From Diploptera punctata (Eukaryota > Arthropoda > Insecta > Blattodea > Blaberidae), in the NCBI GenBank assembly GCA_030220185.1, contig JASPKZ010003423.1, positions 620,001 through 684,000 on the forward strand: DNA of 64,000 nt, in the 5' to 3' direction. The translations under genes and the position numbers were made by a program. The number at the start of each line of letters is the position of its first letter. The first letter of the stretch is position 1. The notes beneath the pieces are model-generated. The model had not been told where the DNA came from and did not search any database. It saw only the letters and a list, made by a program, of their open reading frames with translations. Shown in pieces: positions 52,185 to 62,317 of this stretch.

Positions 52185-52224
<40 letters not shown>

Positions 52225-52234
<10 letters not shown>

Positions 52235-52357
52235 GATATTTTAAATAAATGGAAAGTTTTAGTAAATCCAGGAATAAGAATGGATAATAAAGTGTGCATA
52301 AATAATCTTCTATTTGCTGATGATGTAATCATAATACAGAAAATTAAGACGACTTAC
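52225..52357 (+). pseudogene. L-beta RT palm piece, left of nested L-alpha
   Basis: NKWKVLVNPGIRMDNKV then LLFADDVIIIQ, the RT catalytic box in its FADD form, at about 52310-52340. It breaks off at AAGACGACTTAC (52346-52357), which is repeated at 55698 where L-beta continues. Confidence 0.85.
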
Positions 52358-52374
52358 TTACTTACTCACTGGCA

Positions 52375-53950
52375 CTATCGAACCCGTAGGTTCATGGCCG
52401 CGCGGACATTAGCTCTCCATACATACCTATCCTGAGCTAATGCTTTCCAATCATTCCCTGTATAATCTACTTCCCTCAAATCATAGTTAATGTTGTTCTC
52501 CCACCTCATTCTTGGTCTACCAACTGGGCGTTTTCCCTCTGGCTTTCCTACAAGAAGCTTCCATGCACGTCTTTCATTTCCCATACGTGCAACATGTCCT
52601 GCCCATCGCAGTCTACGAGACTTAACTGTTCTTATTATATCTGGCTTCCTATAAAGACCATGTAGTTCATTGTTATGTAGTCTTCTCCATTCACCTGTCT
52701 CTTCATCTTTCTTTGGTCCAAAAATTTTCCTAAGAACTTTATTCTCAAATACTCGTAATCTCCTTTCCTCCCTTAAAGTAAGAGTCCATGTTTCGCACCC
52801 ATATAATATAACTGGTAGAATAATAGTTTTATACATTTTCAGCTTAACGTTTTTTGAAAGGAGTTGGGACATCAAAAGTCTCTGCAATGCATAATAGCAT
52901 GCATTTCCAGAATTGAGCCTATGTTTAATTTCTTTGTGCGTCTCATTCCTATTTGTGATTATTGTTCCTAGGTATTTGAATTCAGCCACTCCCTCAAAAT
53001 TTCCCTCATTTGTCATTAGCTGTCCATTTCCATTTTATACTGAATTTCTACCTGTGACCACATATTTAGTTTTACTGATATTTACTTCCAGTCCTAATTT
53101 CTTAGTGTTACTCAATAGTGTGTGCGTGTTGGCCTTTAGTATCTCCTCGCTATCGGCCAATAGTACTACATCATCAGCATAAACTAACAGCTTATTAATA
53201 CCATTCAGTTGTAAGCCTTCCTCATTCTCTAAAGATTTAATGGCATGCTCTAGTACAAAATTAAATAGTAGAGGTGATAGTGCATACTCCTTGCTTTCAG
53301 CCCATTCTGGATTTCAAAAAGGTGTCGAAAAACTGTTTGCCTACACGCACCCTACGAGTTTGAGCCATTTAGACACATTTCGTAATAAGTATAACTAACT
53401 GTTTAGGAATTCCGAACTCCAGCAGGTATACTATATAACTTCTCCCTCGTAATTGAATTCATATGCATTTTTTGAATGTACTAAATATAGTTGGTATGCT
53501 ACCAGTGCCATTATATGCCCATTTCTTTTCTAAAAACTCTCTGTCTTATACTTAAAAATCCTGAATCTGTTGTAGACCTGCTCTTGCCTTCTAAAGGACC
53601 ACCATTGTTATGACTTATCTCCTAGAATGTCATCAATGTAGGGAGTAAGTTCTGCCTTACTCAACTATAATTTGTAAGAATTTTGTATGAAGTTGAAAGT
53701 GTAATGAGATGCACCTGTATGTTGTTGCAATCAGTTTGGTCTCCTTTATTATAAATTGGAACGATAATTGTTTCCTTCAATTTCATACGGAGAAGAGCTT
53801 CTTTTCCCAAAATCATCCTAAGCAAACAGCGTATTTTGTATATCAATTTTTCTCCTCCTTGGGTATTTTATGAGTTATGCTGGGATATAATCTGAACCTG
53901 ATGCCTTATACATCGTCAATTTTTCAATCGCCATTTCAACCTCTAATGCA
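52375..53950 (-). pseudogene. L-alpha reverse transcriptase and C-terminus
   Basis: The 213-codon frame 53016-52375 holds KYLGTIITNRNETHKEIKHR, ILYGCETWTLTLREERRL, RWAGHVARMGNERRAWK and GRPRMRW, ending at the natural stop. Upstream, LLVYADDVVLLA (53170-53181) is readable in another frame. From about 53285 to 53900 the sequence has many one-base insertions relative to 19031-19660, which scatter the finger motifs over all frames. Confidence 0.9.
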
Positions 53951-54229
53951 CTTGGCTCTGCGACTAGCATTTCTGCTGATCATGTAAATTCCATCCTCCT
54001 CAACTGTCATGTTGCACTGTATGTACATTTAATAGCTGATTAAACGTACACTCGTTCCATCTATTTTAATCCTACTACTTTCATTAAACTCTGCAATCAT
54101 ATAACCATGTTCATTTAGAATTATGTTTGTTCTAGCCTGAAACCCTTTCTTCTCTATACTAATTCCCTGATATAATTCTCTAATGTTCCTATTTTTTTGC
54201 ATTCATTTCAAGATCATTAATCTTCTCTC

Positions 54230-55489
54230 TCAAAATTCCCTCTTTTTACTCTTTAGTATCTTAGTGGTTTCCCGTCTAATACTACCCAATTGCTCTAAAT
54301 TTACCTCATTTGGCTCGTGTAACCATTTAATTTTTGCTAGTTTTCTTTTCTTTACAATGTTGGCACATTCCTCATCAAACCATTTCTTGTTTTGCCTCTT
54401 TTTTAAAACAACCAATGCTTTCTGATGCTGACAATTTAATAGTATCTCTTATAGCCTCCCATTCTTTATTTATATCAGGTTCTTCTTCATTTGCCACATT
54501 GTCATCTGAAGATTCCAGTACTTCAAATCTATTAGCAATTTTTATTTGGTATTCTTGCCGCATTTCATCATTTCTCAAGTTTTTTAATTCATATTTTACA
54601 GAATCATCTTTAGCATTCGTTCCTCTCATAAGCGATAGCCGTTGTCTGATTTTCACTCTGACCAGATGATGATCCGAATTGCAGTCTGTCCCTCTAACTG
54701 ATCTAACATCAATGATGCTACTGTGCCAGCGTTTATCCACTAATATATGATCTATCTGGTTCCGAGAGTTTCTCCATCTGGGGACGTCCCAGGTGTATTT
54801 ATGAATATCCTTATGCTGAAATGTTGTGCTCTTTAACAATCAGATTCTTTGATGTGGCAAATGTGACTAATCTAACCCCGTTGTCGTTACTATCTTCATG
54901 AAGACTGAATTTGCCTATTGTTGGTTTGAATATATCTTCCCGCACCACTTTTGCATTAAAATCTCCTAAGACAATTTTCATATGATATCGTGAAAGGCTA
55001 TCAAATAAGCATTCTAATTCTTCATAGAACTCATCCTTGATCTTGTCATCTTTATCTTCTGTGGGGGCATGTACATTTACAATTATAAAATCATGTCGTT
55101 TACCCTTTAGAATTATGTATGATATCCTATCATTAACAAACTTAATATCTCGGATAGCGGATTAGGATCCTCCTTCTGACTAAAAAACACGTTCCAAATG
55201 CAGGTCTTTCTGCACCCCCATAGAATAATGCAAAGGTTCCTGATTCCTGACTACCTTCTCCTGGCCACCTAACTTCCTGTAAAGCGACTATATCCAAGGG
55301 CGATTTATCTAGTTCCCGCGTTAATATCTCTAGTGCCCCACTATTGTATAAAGTCCTAACATTCCATGTTCCTAGGAACATGTCCCTGTGTTTGAGCCTT
55401 TGGCATGGGTTCGCTGAAGTAGTCCCCACCCGGAGAACCGAATGGGGGACTATTTGACCTCCGGAAAATTTTACCCCAGATGAACCCAT
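54230..55489 (-). pseudogene. L-alpha APE endonuclease and linker
   Basis: Starts near 55489. The APE-type motifs are in order: LGTWNVRTLY, IVALQEVRWPG (catalytic Glu), VLGDFNAK (54948-54965), RNQIDHILVD and NSDHHLV (terminal His). After the nuclease comes a linker with NKKWFDEECANIVKKR. At least two frameshifts (about 55140-55160 and near 54845) break it. The endonuclease nicks target DNA to prime reverse transcription. Confidence 0.85.
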
Positions 55490-55677
55490 GTCCGCATTTC
55501 TTGACGGTTGTATTTTTACGGTGAAAGATCGTCACTCTTTCGCCCAAGGTACTTTTTTCGTCTGGCTTATCACCTTCGACCAGTCCGGCATGGGTAACCC
55601 TATCGGCAGCAATGCTACCGCCGGCATAGCTCTCAGGATCATTTAAGCACGCAAGCCACTCCACCACGACAAGGTAA
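55356..55677 (-). other. L-alpha 5' leader region
   Basis: A 103-codon frame (55667-55356) overlaps the leader, but its N-terminal half shows no known domain. It may be only the open leader of the LINE. Its first ~25 nt resemble the start of the composite element at 9637, marking the true 5' end. Confidence 0.5.
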
Positions 55678-55697
55678 AGATACCATGGAGGGAAATG

Positions 55698-56390
55698 AAG
55701 ACGACTTACAGAAATCTATGCATGCATTAAATGAAATATGTAAATGATACGATCTAAAGATTTCTGTAAGGAAAACGAAGACCATGGCTTTTAGAGGAAG
55801 AGATCCAGTGAGATCCAAAATTATTTTAAAAAATCAAAGTATAGAACAGGTGTCTAGTTTCAAATATTTGGGCTGTGATGTTGGCTACAATGTGGAAAGA
55901 GATATTGACTCCAAAATAAATAAATTTCATACGGTGTGTGGAACAATACAGAGAACATTCAAAAATAAAATTAGAAAAGAAACCAAGATAAAAATGTATA
56001 ATGTTATGGCGGTTCCCACAATATTGTATGGATGTGAAACTTGGGCTCCAGTGAAAAGACTGGATAGAATACAGACGGCAGAGATGCGGTTCCTAAGACA
56101 AGTAAAAGGATGTACAAGACTTGATAGAATAAGAAATGAGGATATAAGAGAAGAATTGAAAGTACAGCCTTTATTGGATAAAGTCACGAATTACAGACAG
56201 AAATGGATTGATCACATGGATGGAATGTGTAAGGAGAGATATCCATTGTTAGCAAGAATTTATCAAGCAAGAGGAAGGCGTGATGTTGGAAGACCTAGAA
56301 GACGTTGGGCTGATGCATTATGAAGTTGGGCTGATGCATTATGAAGTCGGAACAGGCAATTGCCTAATCCCTGGAGTGATGATGATGAAT
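55698..56390 (+). mobile_element. L-beta LINE 3' part, right of nested L-alpha
   Basis: Continues the piece ending at 52357: EDDLQKSMHALNEICK, stop, YDLKISVRKTKTM, then the frame at 55784. It ends GTGATGATGATGAATG at about 56390. A 16-nt duplication TGGGCTGATGCATTATGAAG near 56310-56345 follows the stop codon. Confidence 0.9.
55784..56323 (+). CDS. L-beta RT C-terminal open frame (partial)
   Basis: 179 codons, nearly identical to 30998-31540: MAFRGRDPVRSK, GCDVGYNVERDID, ILYGCETWAPVK (Cys kept here), MRFLRQVKGCTRLDRIRNED and DVGRPRRRWADAL. Relative to the 31-kb copy it lacks three codons after APVK. The palm part is upstream, across the nested L-alpha, with an in-frame stop at about 55747. 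Confidence 0.85.
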   Translation: MAFRGRDPVRSKIILKNQSIEQVSSFKYLGCDVGYNVERDIDSKINKFHTVCGTIQRTFKNKIRKETKIKMYNVMAVPTILYGCETWAPVKRLDRIQTAEMRFLRQVKGCTRLDRIRNEDIREELKVQPLLDKVTNYRQKWIDHMDGMCKERYPLLARIYQARGRRDVGRPRRRWADAL

Positions 56391-56409
56391 GTTTATTCAT
56401 GTTTATCCA

Positions 56410-56700
56410 ATTAAAATAAGCGCAAGCGGTTAGACGCTCGCCTCTCACCGCTTCCGAGATCGAGTCTCGGTCACTCCATGTGGGTTTCGCGGTGAACGAA
56501 ATGGAGCTTGGGCAGATTTACCTCGGAGTTTTCCCCTGCCACAATTTCATTCCACTACTTCTTCATGCTCATCTCATCCATTTCGTTTCATTTCGTTCAT
56601 CTGCCACGTGATGGTGCGTCAGGCCGACACCCTTGTCATTCACAGACCTCTATATAGGGAGCTTCATCTCATCTCATCCCTCCACCCGACCCTGAGTTGG
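56410..56700 (+). mobile_element. SINE-I copy
   Basis: Head GCGCAAGCGGTTAGACGCTC with B-box-like GATCGAGTCTCGG, then CGCGGTGAACGAAATGGAGC, TTTTCCCCTGCCACAATTTC and repeated CATCTCATCC or CATTTCGTTTC blocks. Layout as at 30440. Confidence 0.6.
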
Positions 56701-57084
56701 GCACGAGTTGAGGATAATTATCTAATTATTCTGCTAAAATAATGTAAATATAGGCCTATGTCAGCATTCAAATTGATTTTCATTCATGCAACAAATTGAG
56801 GCTATCCTTATTTTAAGGAAAATTTATTTATAAATTCTGTGGAAGCAAAAGTGTGGTTTGAGCCGCTCCCGAGTCTTGGAATTCTGAGTAAGGAGCGGAG
56901 CGGCGGCATTGCCCTCAATCACAAGTAGCGGCTCCAGCTCGTCACGGATTTTATAGCCACATAAAAAATCGAATATATGAAATTGTAATTTTGTCTATAC
57001 TCAAAACATGTAGCTGCAACTTGACGTGGCAGAGCGAGAATTTCAACATCAGCACTCCTTCAACATTTTCTTTAATACTTCTTA
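56701..57084. other. No gene seen
   Basis: Unclassified. GAGCGGAGCGGCGGCATTGC near 56895 is a GC-rich island of about 60 nt without a frame. Confidence 0.4.
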
Positions 57085-57470
57085 ATCATTTGGTTTGCTA
57101 TAAAGACCGTGTAGTTCACTGTTATGTAGTCAGATGATTGGAGAAGACTTCAAAACAGTGAACTACATGGTCTTTATAGGAAGTCAGATATAATAAAAAC
57201 AGTTAAGTCTCGTAGACTGCGATGGGCAGGGCATGTGGCACGAATGGGGAATGAAAGCTGTGCATGGAAGCTTCTTGTAGGAAAACCAAAGGGAAACGTC
57301 CATTTGGTAGACCAAGCATGAGGTGGGAGAATAGCATTAACTATGACTTGAGGGAAGTAGATTATAATGGAATGATTGGAAAGCATTAGCTCATGATAGG
57401 GATGTATGGAGAGCTTATGTCCGCGCGGCCATATGGGTTCGATAGTTCCAGTGAGTAAGTAAGTATTTCT
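57085..57470 (+). mobile_element. L-alpha 3' end with inverted 5' piece
   Basis: 57131-57467 is plus L-alpha: GTGAACTACATGGTCTTTAT, CGATGGGCAGGGCATGTGGC, GGTAGACCAAGCATGAGGTG and the end CCAGTGAGTAAGTAAGTA. Directly before it, 57090-57130 is the adjoining LINE segment in minus orientation (TATAAAGACCGTGTAGTTCA). This is the layout left by twin priming. Frameshifts at about 57297 and 57365. Confidence 0.85.
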
Positions 57471-57884
57471 TAACCATTTAGGCTATATTTATTAACAACC
57501 CTAATTGGTGATTAATTATTAGGCAACAGCGAAGAGAAACTATGGGCCGACATGCACAATCTATTGAGTGACCGTAGGGAATTGGGACTGGAAGTAAACA
57601 TCATTAGGTAAGAAAAGTATCCAACAGTCTGATGTCAGGGAACAAACCCGGGTCTCACAAGCTATTTTCAGACACCTGAGCCATACGAAACATATGATTG
57701 ATCCCCGTTCGTCCCGCTCGGTACACGAGTGCTCACCTAGTAAGTTACTTAAAATTTATTTACGCGTATTTCCCTACATATGTGAGTGTCTGACGTTTGG
57801 TTTGAATATCGCCTCAAGGAGACATCTGATAGGAAACTAAGGAATTACTTGGAGGTGGGCCTACAATGTAGGCTAAAGTTTCTT
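57471..57884. other. No gene seen
   Basis: Includes CTCCTGAGCCATACG-like and GAACAAACCCGGGTCTCAC traces near 57640 that may be a worn tRNA-like head in inverse. Confidence 0.35.
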
Positions 57885-58011
57885 TTACAAGTTCGAAAAC
57901 GTTCAGACTCGAAACCTACAACTTAGTGCCTTTCAGGTGGACTCCTCCCTTGGATTTTGAAATTCTAAAAATCCATTGATCCCGGCCGGATTAGAACCCG
58001 CGAACCCAAAA
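57885..58011 (-). mobile_element. SINE-E fragment
   Basis: ACTCCTCCCTTGGATTTTGA, AAAAATCCATTGATCCCGGC and CGGATTAGAACCCGCGAACC match the head half of SINE-E (compare 58990-59060), minus strand, diverged. Confidence 0.65.
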
Positions 58012-58020
58012 CATATACTG

Positions 58021-58083
<63 letters not shown>
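58021..58083. repeat. (ATT)n microsatellite
   Basis: About 62 nt of uninterrupted ATT between SINE-E and SINE-C. The poly-Asn and poly-Leu frames across it are artefacts. Confidence 0.95.
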
Positions 58084-58085
<2 letters not shown>

Positions 58086-58086
58086 T

Positions 58087-58373
58087 TCCACCACTATGGT
58101 CTCGAGCGGGCCCGGTTTCGATCCCCGGTCGGGGCAGTTTTTCTGGGTGAGGTTTTTTTTATCGGGGTTTCTCTTCACCTGTAAGACAAATGACAGGGAA
58201 ACTTTAAGGCCGAAACGGTTCCCGAAATCATATGGCCATCATCATCCTTCACCGGTGTGGAAAACAACGGGAAGCTACCACACCTAGAATTCCCTAGTAA
58301 AACTGCAAGCATTGCATGAAAATGCTATGATTGTAGTGAAGGACCTGCCTTCGGGCAGAATTACTATGGATGG

Positions 58374-58375
<2 letters not shown>
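58087..58375 (+). mobile_element. SINE-C with deleted anticodon arm
   Basis: Head TCCACCACTATGGTCTCGAG runs straight into CGGGCCCGGTTTCGATCCCC; the ~24 nt with GTAGCGTGCTGCCTTGTCAC are lost. The rest of the body is intact to ACTATGGATGGA. It is followed by (ATT)n (58376-58419) where most copies have (TA)n. Confidence 0.9.
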
Positions 58376-58419
<44 letters not shown>

Positions 58420-58804
58420 TATTATAAGGAAGAGAAATTGGAGACAACAGAAATTATGCACACACCTGTATATAATACTCGGTTGTTAGAGGACGCTAGT
58501 ATTTTATACTTTTACAGCAAGAGGCTGGACGAAAAGTTAATTGAATATACATTTTATACTCCTGAGAAACAATATCAGTATATTTCGAAAAGATAAACAC
58601 AGCTGTTAGGGATGCTTTGGGAGGAAAGGAAATGGAGAATAAGGAACATTATTTTTTGGAGTAAGGAGATCAAGAATGATGTAGATGATAAAAAAAGTTT
58701 TTTTTTTATTGTAAGCTTATGTTTTCCCTTTACAGAGATTTAGGAGCTACTCTCCCTATAGGGAAGAAATTGAACCATACTAATTTAGTTACACTTGTTT
58801 TCGT

Positions 58805-59110
58805 ATAGATGTCATTTTTGAGTGGTCCGTGGTCAGCGTTCCGCCTCATACTGACATCTAGGAAACCATGGTAGTACTAGGACGGGAAAATTCGGTAAAT
58901 TTTGCTTAGAGGCCTTTTCATTCAGGCTTAAGGATTTTTTACGAGCCTGAAAATCTTCAGACTCGGGACCCACGGCTTAAAGTCCCTCCCGGAGGACTTG
59001 CTCCTTGGATTTTTCCGTCCTAAAAAATCCATCGACCCCGGCTGGGTTTGAACCCGCGAACCTCGGGACCAGAGGCAAGGAGCATAATCACTAGCCCACC
59101 GCGGCCGACA
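58805..59110 (-). mobile_element. SINE-E, full length, inside L-gamma
   Basis: Minus strand head GTCGGCCGCGGTGGGCTAGT, B box GGGTTCAAACCC, GTCGATGGATTTTTTAGGAC, GAGCAAGTCCTCCGGGAGGG, TTCAGGCTCGTAAAAAATCC and GGCCTCTAAGCAAAATTTAC, with the 3' part through CTAGATGTCAGTATGAGGCG. A-rich stretches lie on both sides. Confidence 0.85.
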
Positions 59111-59378
59111 AAAAAAAAGTAAATATCTTAAATGGTTAAGTACAAAAAATTTGACGGACAAAATGGAGTGTAAAAAAGCACAAGCAAAGGTAAGAAAGAA
59201 GGTGACAGAAGAATAGAATAAATATTGGGAAGAACTTGTCAAAGAATTCAGAGTTATATTGGAGGAAAAAGGTGTTCAGAGGCGTGGAGGAATTGAAAAG
59301 TTTAAGGAGCCAGGACACAATAAAATCAATATTCAGGGAATTTCTTTAAATTAATGGAAATTATATTTTAGCAAGCAA

Positions 59379-59715
59379 TTGATTAAAGATCGTTCGGAAT
59401 TTTTAAGTGGAATTGAAGAGAAAACTGATGATCAAAACAGAACGAGTATACATTTGGATATTGAGACAGTAGAGATAGCAATTGGAAGTTTAAAAAATGG
59501 AACGGCTTATGGAGAAGGAGGAGTACAGCCAGAATTAATTAAATATGGTACAAGGAAATTATTTGAATTGTTAAGGAGCCTTTTTGAGGGATGCCTAAAC
59601 GGGGAAGATGCACCAGTAAAATGGAAATTTGGGTTGATATCAGTCATTCATAAGAAAGGAAGAAAAGATGAGTGCAATAATTATAGAGGAATCACCGTAA
59701 TGAACGTTTTAGCCG

Positions 59716-59746
<31 letters not shown>

Positions 59747-60436
59747 AAAAATAATCAAATACTATTTGGAGAAAATTACGAACTTAAGGAGAATGAAGTA
59801 CAAGCAAGCTTTGGGTCTGAGAGATCTACAATTGATCACATATTTGTGGTAAAACAATTGATTGAAAATACTTATAATAACAACAACCAATAAGTTCATT
59901 TCAGATTTGTGAATTTAGAAAAGGAATGTGACACCGTACCTTTACGAAAAGTTGTGGAAAGCATTAGAAGATATGGCCATAAACGATACAATTATTAATG
60001 TAATAAAAAAATTGTGTAAAAATGTAGTATCCAAAATTAAAATTGGAAAATGTGTATCAGAAGAAATTAAAGTAACAAAAGGCCTTCAGAAAGTTGTAGC
60101 ATAGCATCCACATTATTTAAGATATTTATACATAAAACACTGTCAAACTGGAGCAAAAAAATGTTCAAGAATGGGAGATGGATCAACAGATACAATATAT
60201 ACACTGTTATTTGCGGAGACCAGATAATAATTACTCAAGAATATGAAGACACAGAGTTTATGTTCAGAAAATTATTGGGCGAATACAATAACTGGGGTTT
60301 GAAAATAAATTTAGAGAAAATATTTTATATGGGATGTGGAGCCGAAACTGAAGAGTTAATATTAGAAGATCAAAAGGGGTATATTAGAGGATGTGAAGAA
60401 TTTGAGTATCTGGGAGTAAAAGTAGATAGAGGATAA
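59379..60436 (+). pseudogene. L-gamma reverse transcriptase
   Basis: The 157-codon frame (59379-59852) holds SLKNGTAYGEGGVQPELIKY, FGLISVIHKKGRKDECNNYR and GITVMN. Next to this a (TA)14 run (59717-59744) is translated as Tyr-Ile repeats before GKIIKYYLEKI. Further pieces read LGLRDLQ, FVNLEKECDTVP and, at 60161-60436, TVICGDQIII in the place of the YADD box (first residues changed to CGD), then LKINLEKIFYMGC. Several stops. Inactive. Confidence 0.8.
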
Positions 60437-60968
60437 AGAAGAAAGTGATATTAAGAATAGAATAAATAAAGGTAGAGCAATAACAGCAATGATGAATGGA
60501 GTCTTATGGAACAGGTATATAACCAGAAAAAATAAGTTACAAATATATAATTCAATAGTGAGAAGTACTGTCACATCTGGAGCTGAAGTTCGGAAATTCA
60601 ACAAAAACGTAGAACAAAAACTTATGTCGATGGAAATGGATTTATTGAGGAGAGCATAAATATGTTCAAAATTAAAAAAAATACTGTTATGCGAGAAAAA
60701 AATGAATATTAGTTATTCAATAGTAAGTTATATAAGATACAAGTGATTCAATTGGTATGGGCACATACGACGAATGCAAGAAGAAAGGTTACCCAGGAAA
60801 ACATCGGAATGGTGTCCACCTGGAAGAAGAAGGAAGGGAAGACCTCGAAACTCGTGGATGCAGGAAATAAGAACTGGAATGAGAAAAAGAGGACCGTACG
60901 ACATGGAGTGGATGGATGCAGACGAGTGGAGAAGGAAAATAAAACTTTAACATTAAAATTCTGTATAT
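60437..60968 (+). pseudogene. L-gamma C-terminal region
   Basis: Pieces NKGRAITAMMNGVLWNRYI, KLQIYNSIVRSTVTSGAEV, MSMEMDLLRRA, a WAHTTN-RRKVT stretch, and NKNWNEKKR follow the order seen in other LINE C-termini (…LLYGSE.W…, LRR…, W.GH..R). A short frame 60743-60970 ends at the LINE end. Confidence 0.7.
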
Positions 60969-60970
60969 AA

Positions 60971-60974
<4 letters not shown>

Positions 60975-61029
<55 letters not shown>

Positions 61030-61046
61030 TTATTATTATTATTATT
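60975..61046. repeat. (ATT)n microsatellite
   Basis: Imperfect ATT run of about 70 nt joining the L-gamma tail to the 3' end of the Helitron-like element. Either may have supplied it. Confidence 0.9.
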
Positions 61047-62317
61047 ACTAGCTGGGCCGGCGAACGTCGTATCGCTTTTAAATATTTTTACGTTAATTTT
61101 ACCGATGTTTTAATAATCATCTGCTATTCGGAGCGGAAACAAATCCAACAAATCAAAAATCATAAAAATCCGCCCAGCCGTTCTTGAGTTATAAATAGTG
61201 TAACTAATCCGACTTTGTTTTATATAAGTCCCGGCCACGCGTTGCTGTGGATAAGGTATATGTTAAATTATGTTGTAGTAAACTAAGAGAGAAATCTAAA
61301 TCAGAAAGTTTTTGTTTTACACAATTGTTTAGTTCTGGTACGTTAACTACACCCGGTATAAATATGGCTGGTGGTTTATGTGGAAGTGGTTTTGTTGATT
61401 GAGATGAATATATGTTGTCTGCATTCTCAGTATCATCCATAAGTGTATCATAAGGATTATATACATTTATTGATGGAATATTTTGAGGAGACTTGCTGAT
61501 TTCATTATACTTTCATTTTTTTTTTCTACGAACTTGTTGGCAATTTGGATTCTCATCATCATCAAGAAGTCTCTGTATAGTAATATCATCTTGTGATATA
61601 TATATTATAGTCATCTTGTTTTTCATTTAATTGAGGCATGGAGATTGTTTCTGTAATATTAGGCATATTATTACAACTAACAGACTTACTTACAGTTCTG
61701 TTATTCCGTTCCTTAGGACCTTCATATGTTTTTAAATTGACATTCTTCTTCTTACATGTAAGATTTATGTCACATAGGCCTATAACCAATTTGCGGAAAT
61801 TCACTTGATATCTTATCATTCATGGTCTCTAGAACTGATTCGCCATATTGTTCAATGTCCCTTCTCGGTCCAGTTAAATTTAAATCAAGTTGCTGTCTTT
61901 CAGCCAGATTACTTAAAACTAATACTTACACAGGAAATTAATATTATTATCAATATATTGAAAATAAAATAAACACTGAACACACTTAAATTATGAAATA
62001 ATCAATATTTGTAATTCAATTGAAATTCGCAGTTGCAACAAAAAGCACAGCCACCTGGTTAAATAATAAACCAATTTCCTTACACCGTCATCTGTTAGAA
62101 TCGTATGGAACTCACAGATAATTATAACTCTTTATTAAATAATACATAAATAATTTGCAATTAAAAAATAATGCGACTATAAATTTAGTTATAAACAACC
62201 GTAGGTCTCAAGTTGGATCAAACAGCACATAGTGCGCAATTTTTTTTAAAATCAGTTCAGTAGTTTAGGATTCCATCGCGGACAAACTACGTGGCACGTA
62301 ATTTTTATATATTAAGA
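61047..62317 (-). mobile_element. Helitron-like element with captured coding piece
   Basis: On the minus strand it starts TCTTAATATATAAAAATTAC, GTGGCACGTAGTTTGTCC, GGAATCCTAAACTACTGAAC and ends AACGGCTGGGCGGATTTTTA, AGCGATACGACGTTCGCCGG, CCCAGCTAGT. The TC start and hairpin-plus-CTAGT end match the other two candidates. No Rep/helicase. A coding relic of other origin lies inside. Confidence 0.5.
61204..61819 (-). pseudogene. Broken gag-like (LINE ORF1?) coding relic
   Basis: Frames in order on the minus strand: 61819-61586 with CKKKNVNLKTYEGPKERNNR and ISMPQLNEKQDD, a shifted bridge TIQRLLDDDENPNCQQV, then INVYNPYDTLMDDTENADN running into HKPPAIFIPGVVNVPELNN. A PP-I-..GV.N...L motif is typical of ORF1/gag proteins of Jockey-like LINEs. 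No zinc knuckles are seen. The last ~15 codons belong to the element end. Identity is tentative. Confidence 0.4.

Larger units (their letters stand above)
52358..55697 (-). mobile_element. Near full-length L-alpha LINE inside L-beta
   Basis: 3.34 kb, minus orientation, the only copy here with both ends. 5' end: CCTTGTCGTGGTGGAGTGGC at about 55675. 3' end: TTACTTACTTACTCACTGGC. 12-bp TSD AAGACGACTTAC at 52346-52357 and 55698-55709. Order: 5' leader, APE endonuclease, linker, RT, C-terminal region. The size and single-ORF layout fit RTE-like LINEs. Clade assignment is from memory of family layout. Confidence 0.9.
58430..60968 (+). mobile_element. L-gamma LINE, 5'-truncated, with SINE-E inside
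   Basis: A third LINE family. 58436-58690 is the endonuclease-RT linker (EDASILYFYSKRLDEKLIEY). SINE-E interrupts at 58805-59110. From 59120 on come linker, RT and C-terminus, ending at LKFCI, a stop, and (ATT)n from 60975. It differs from L-alpha and L-beta at all RT motifs. Confidence 0.8.

Noticed and set aside
57933..58287. Frames with poly-Asn or poly-Leu runs
   Set aside because: Both are translations of the (ATT)n tract.
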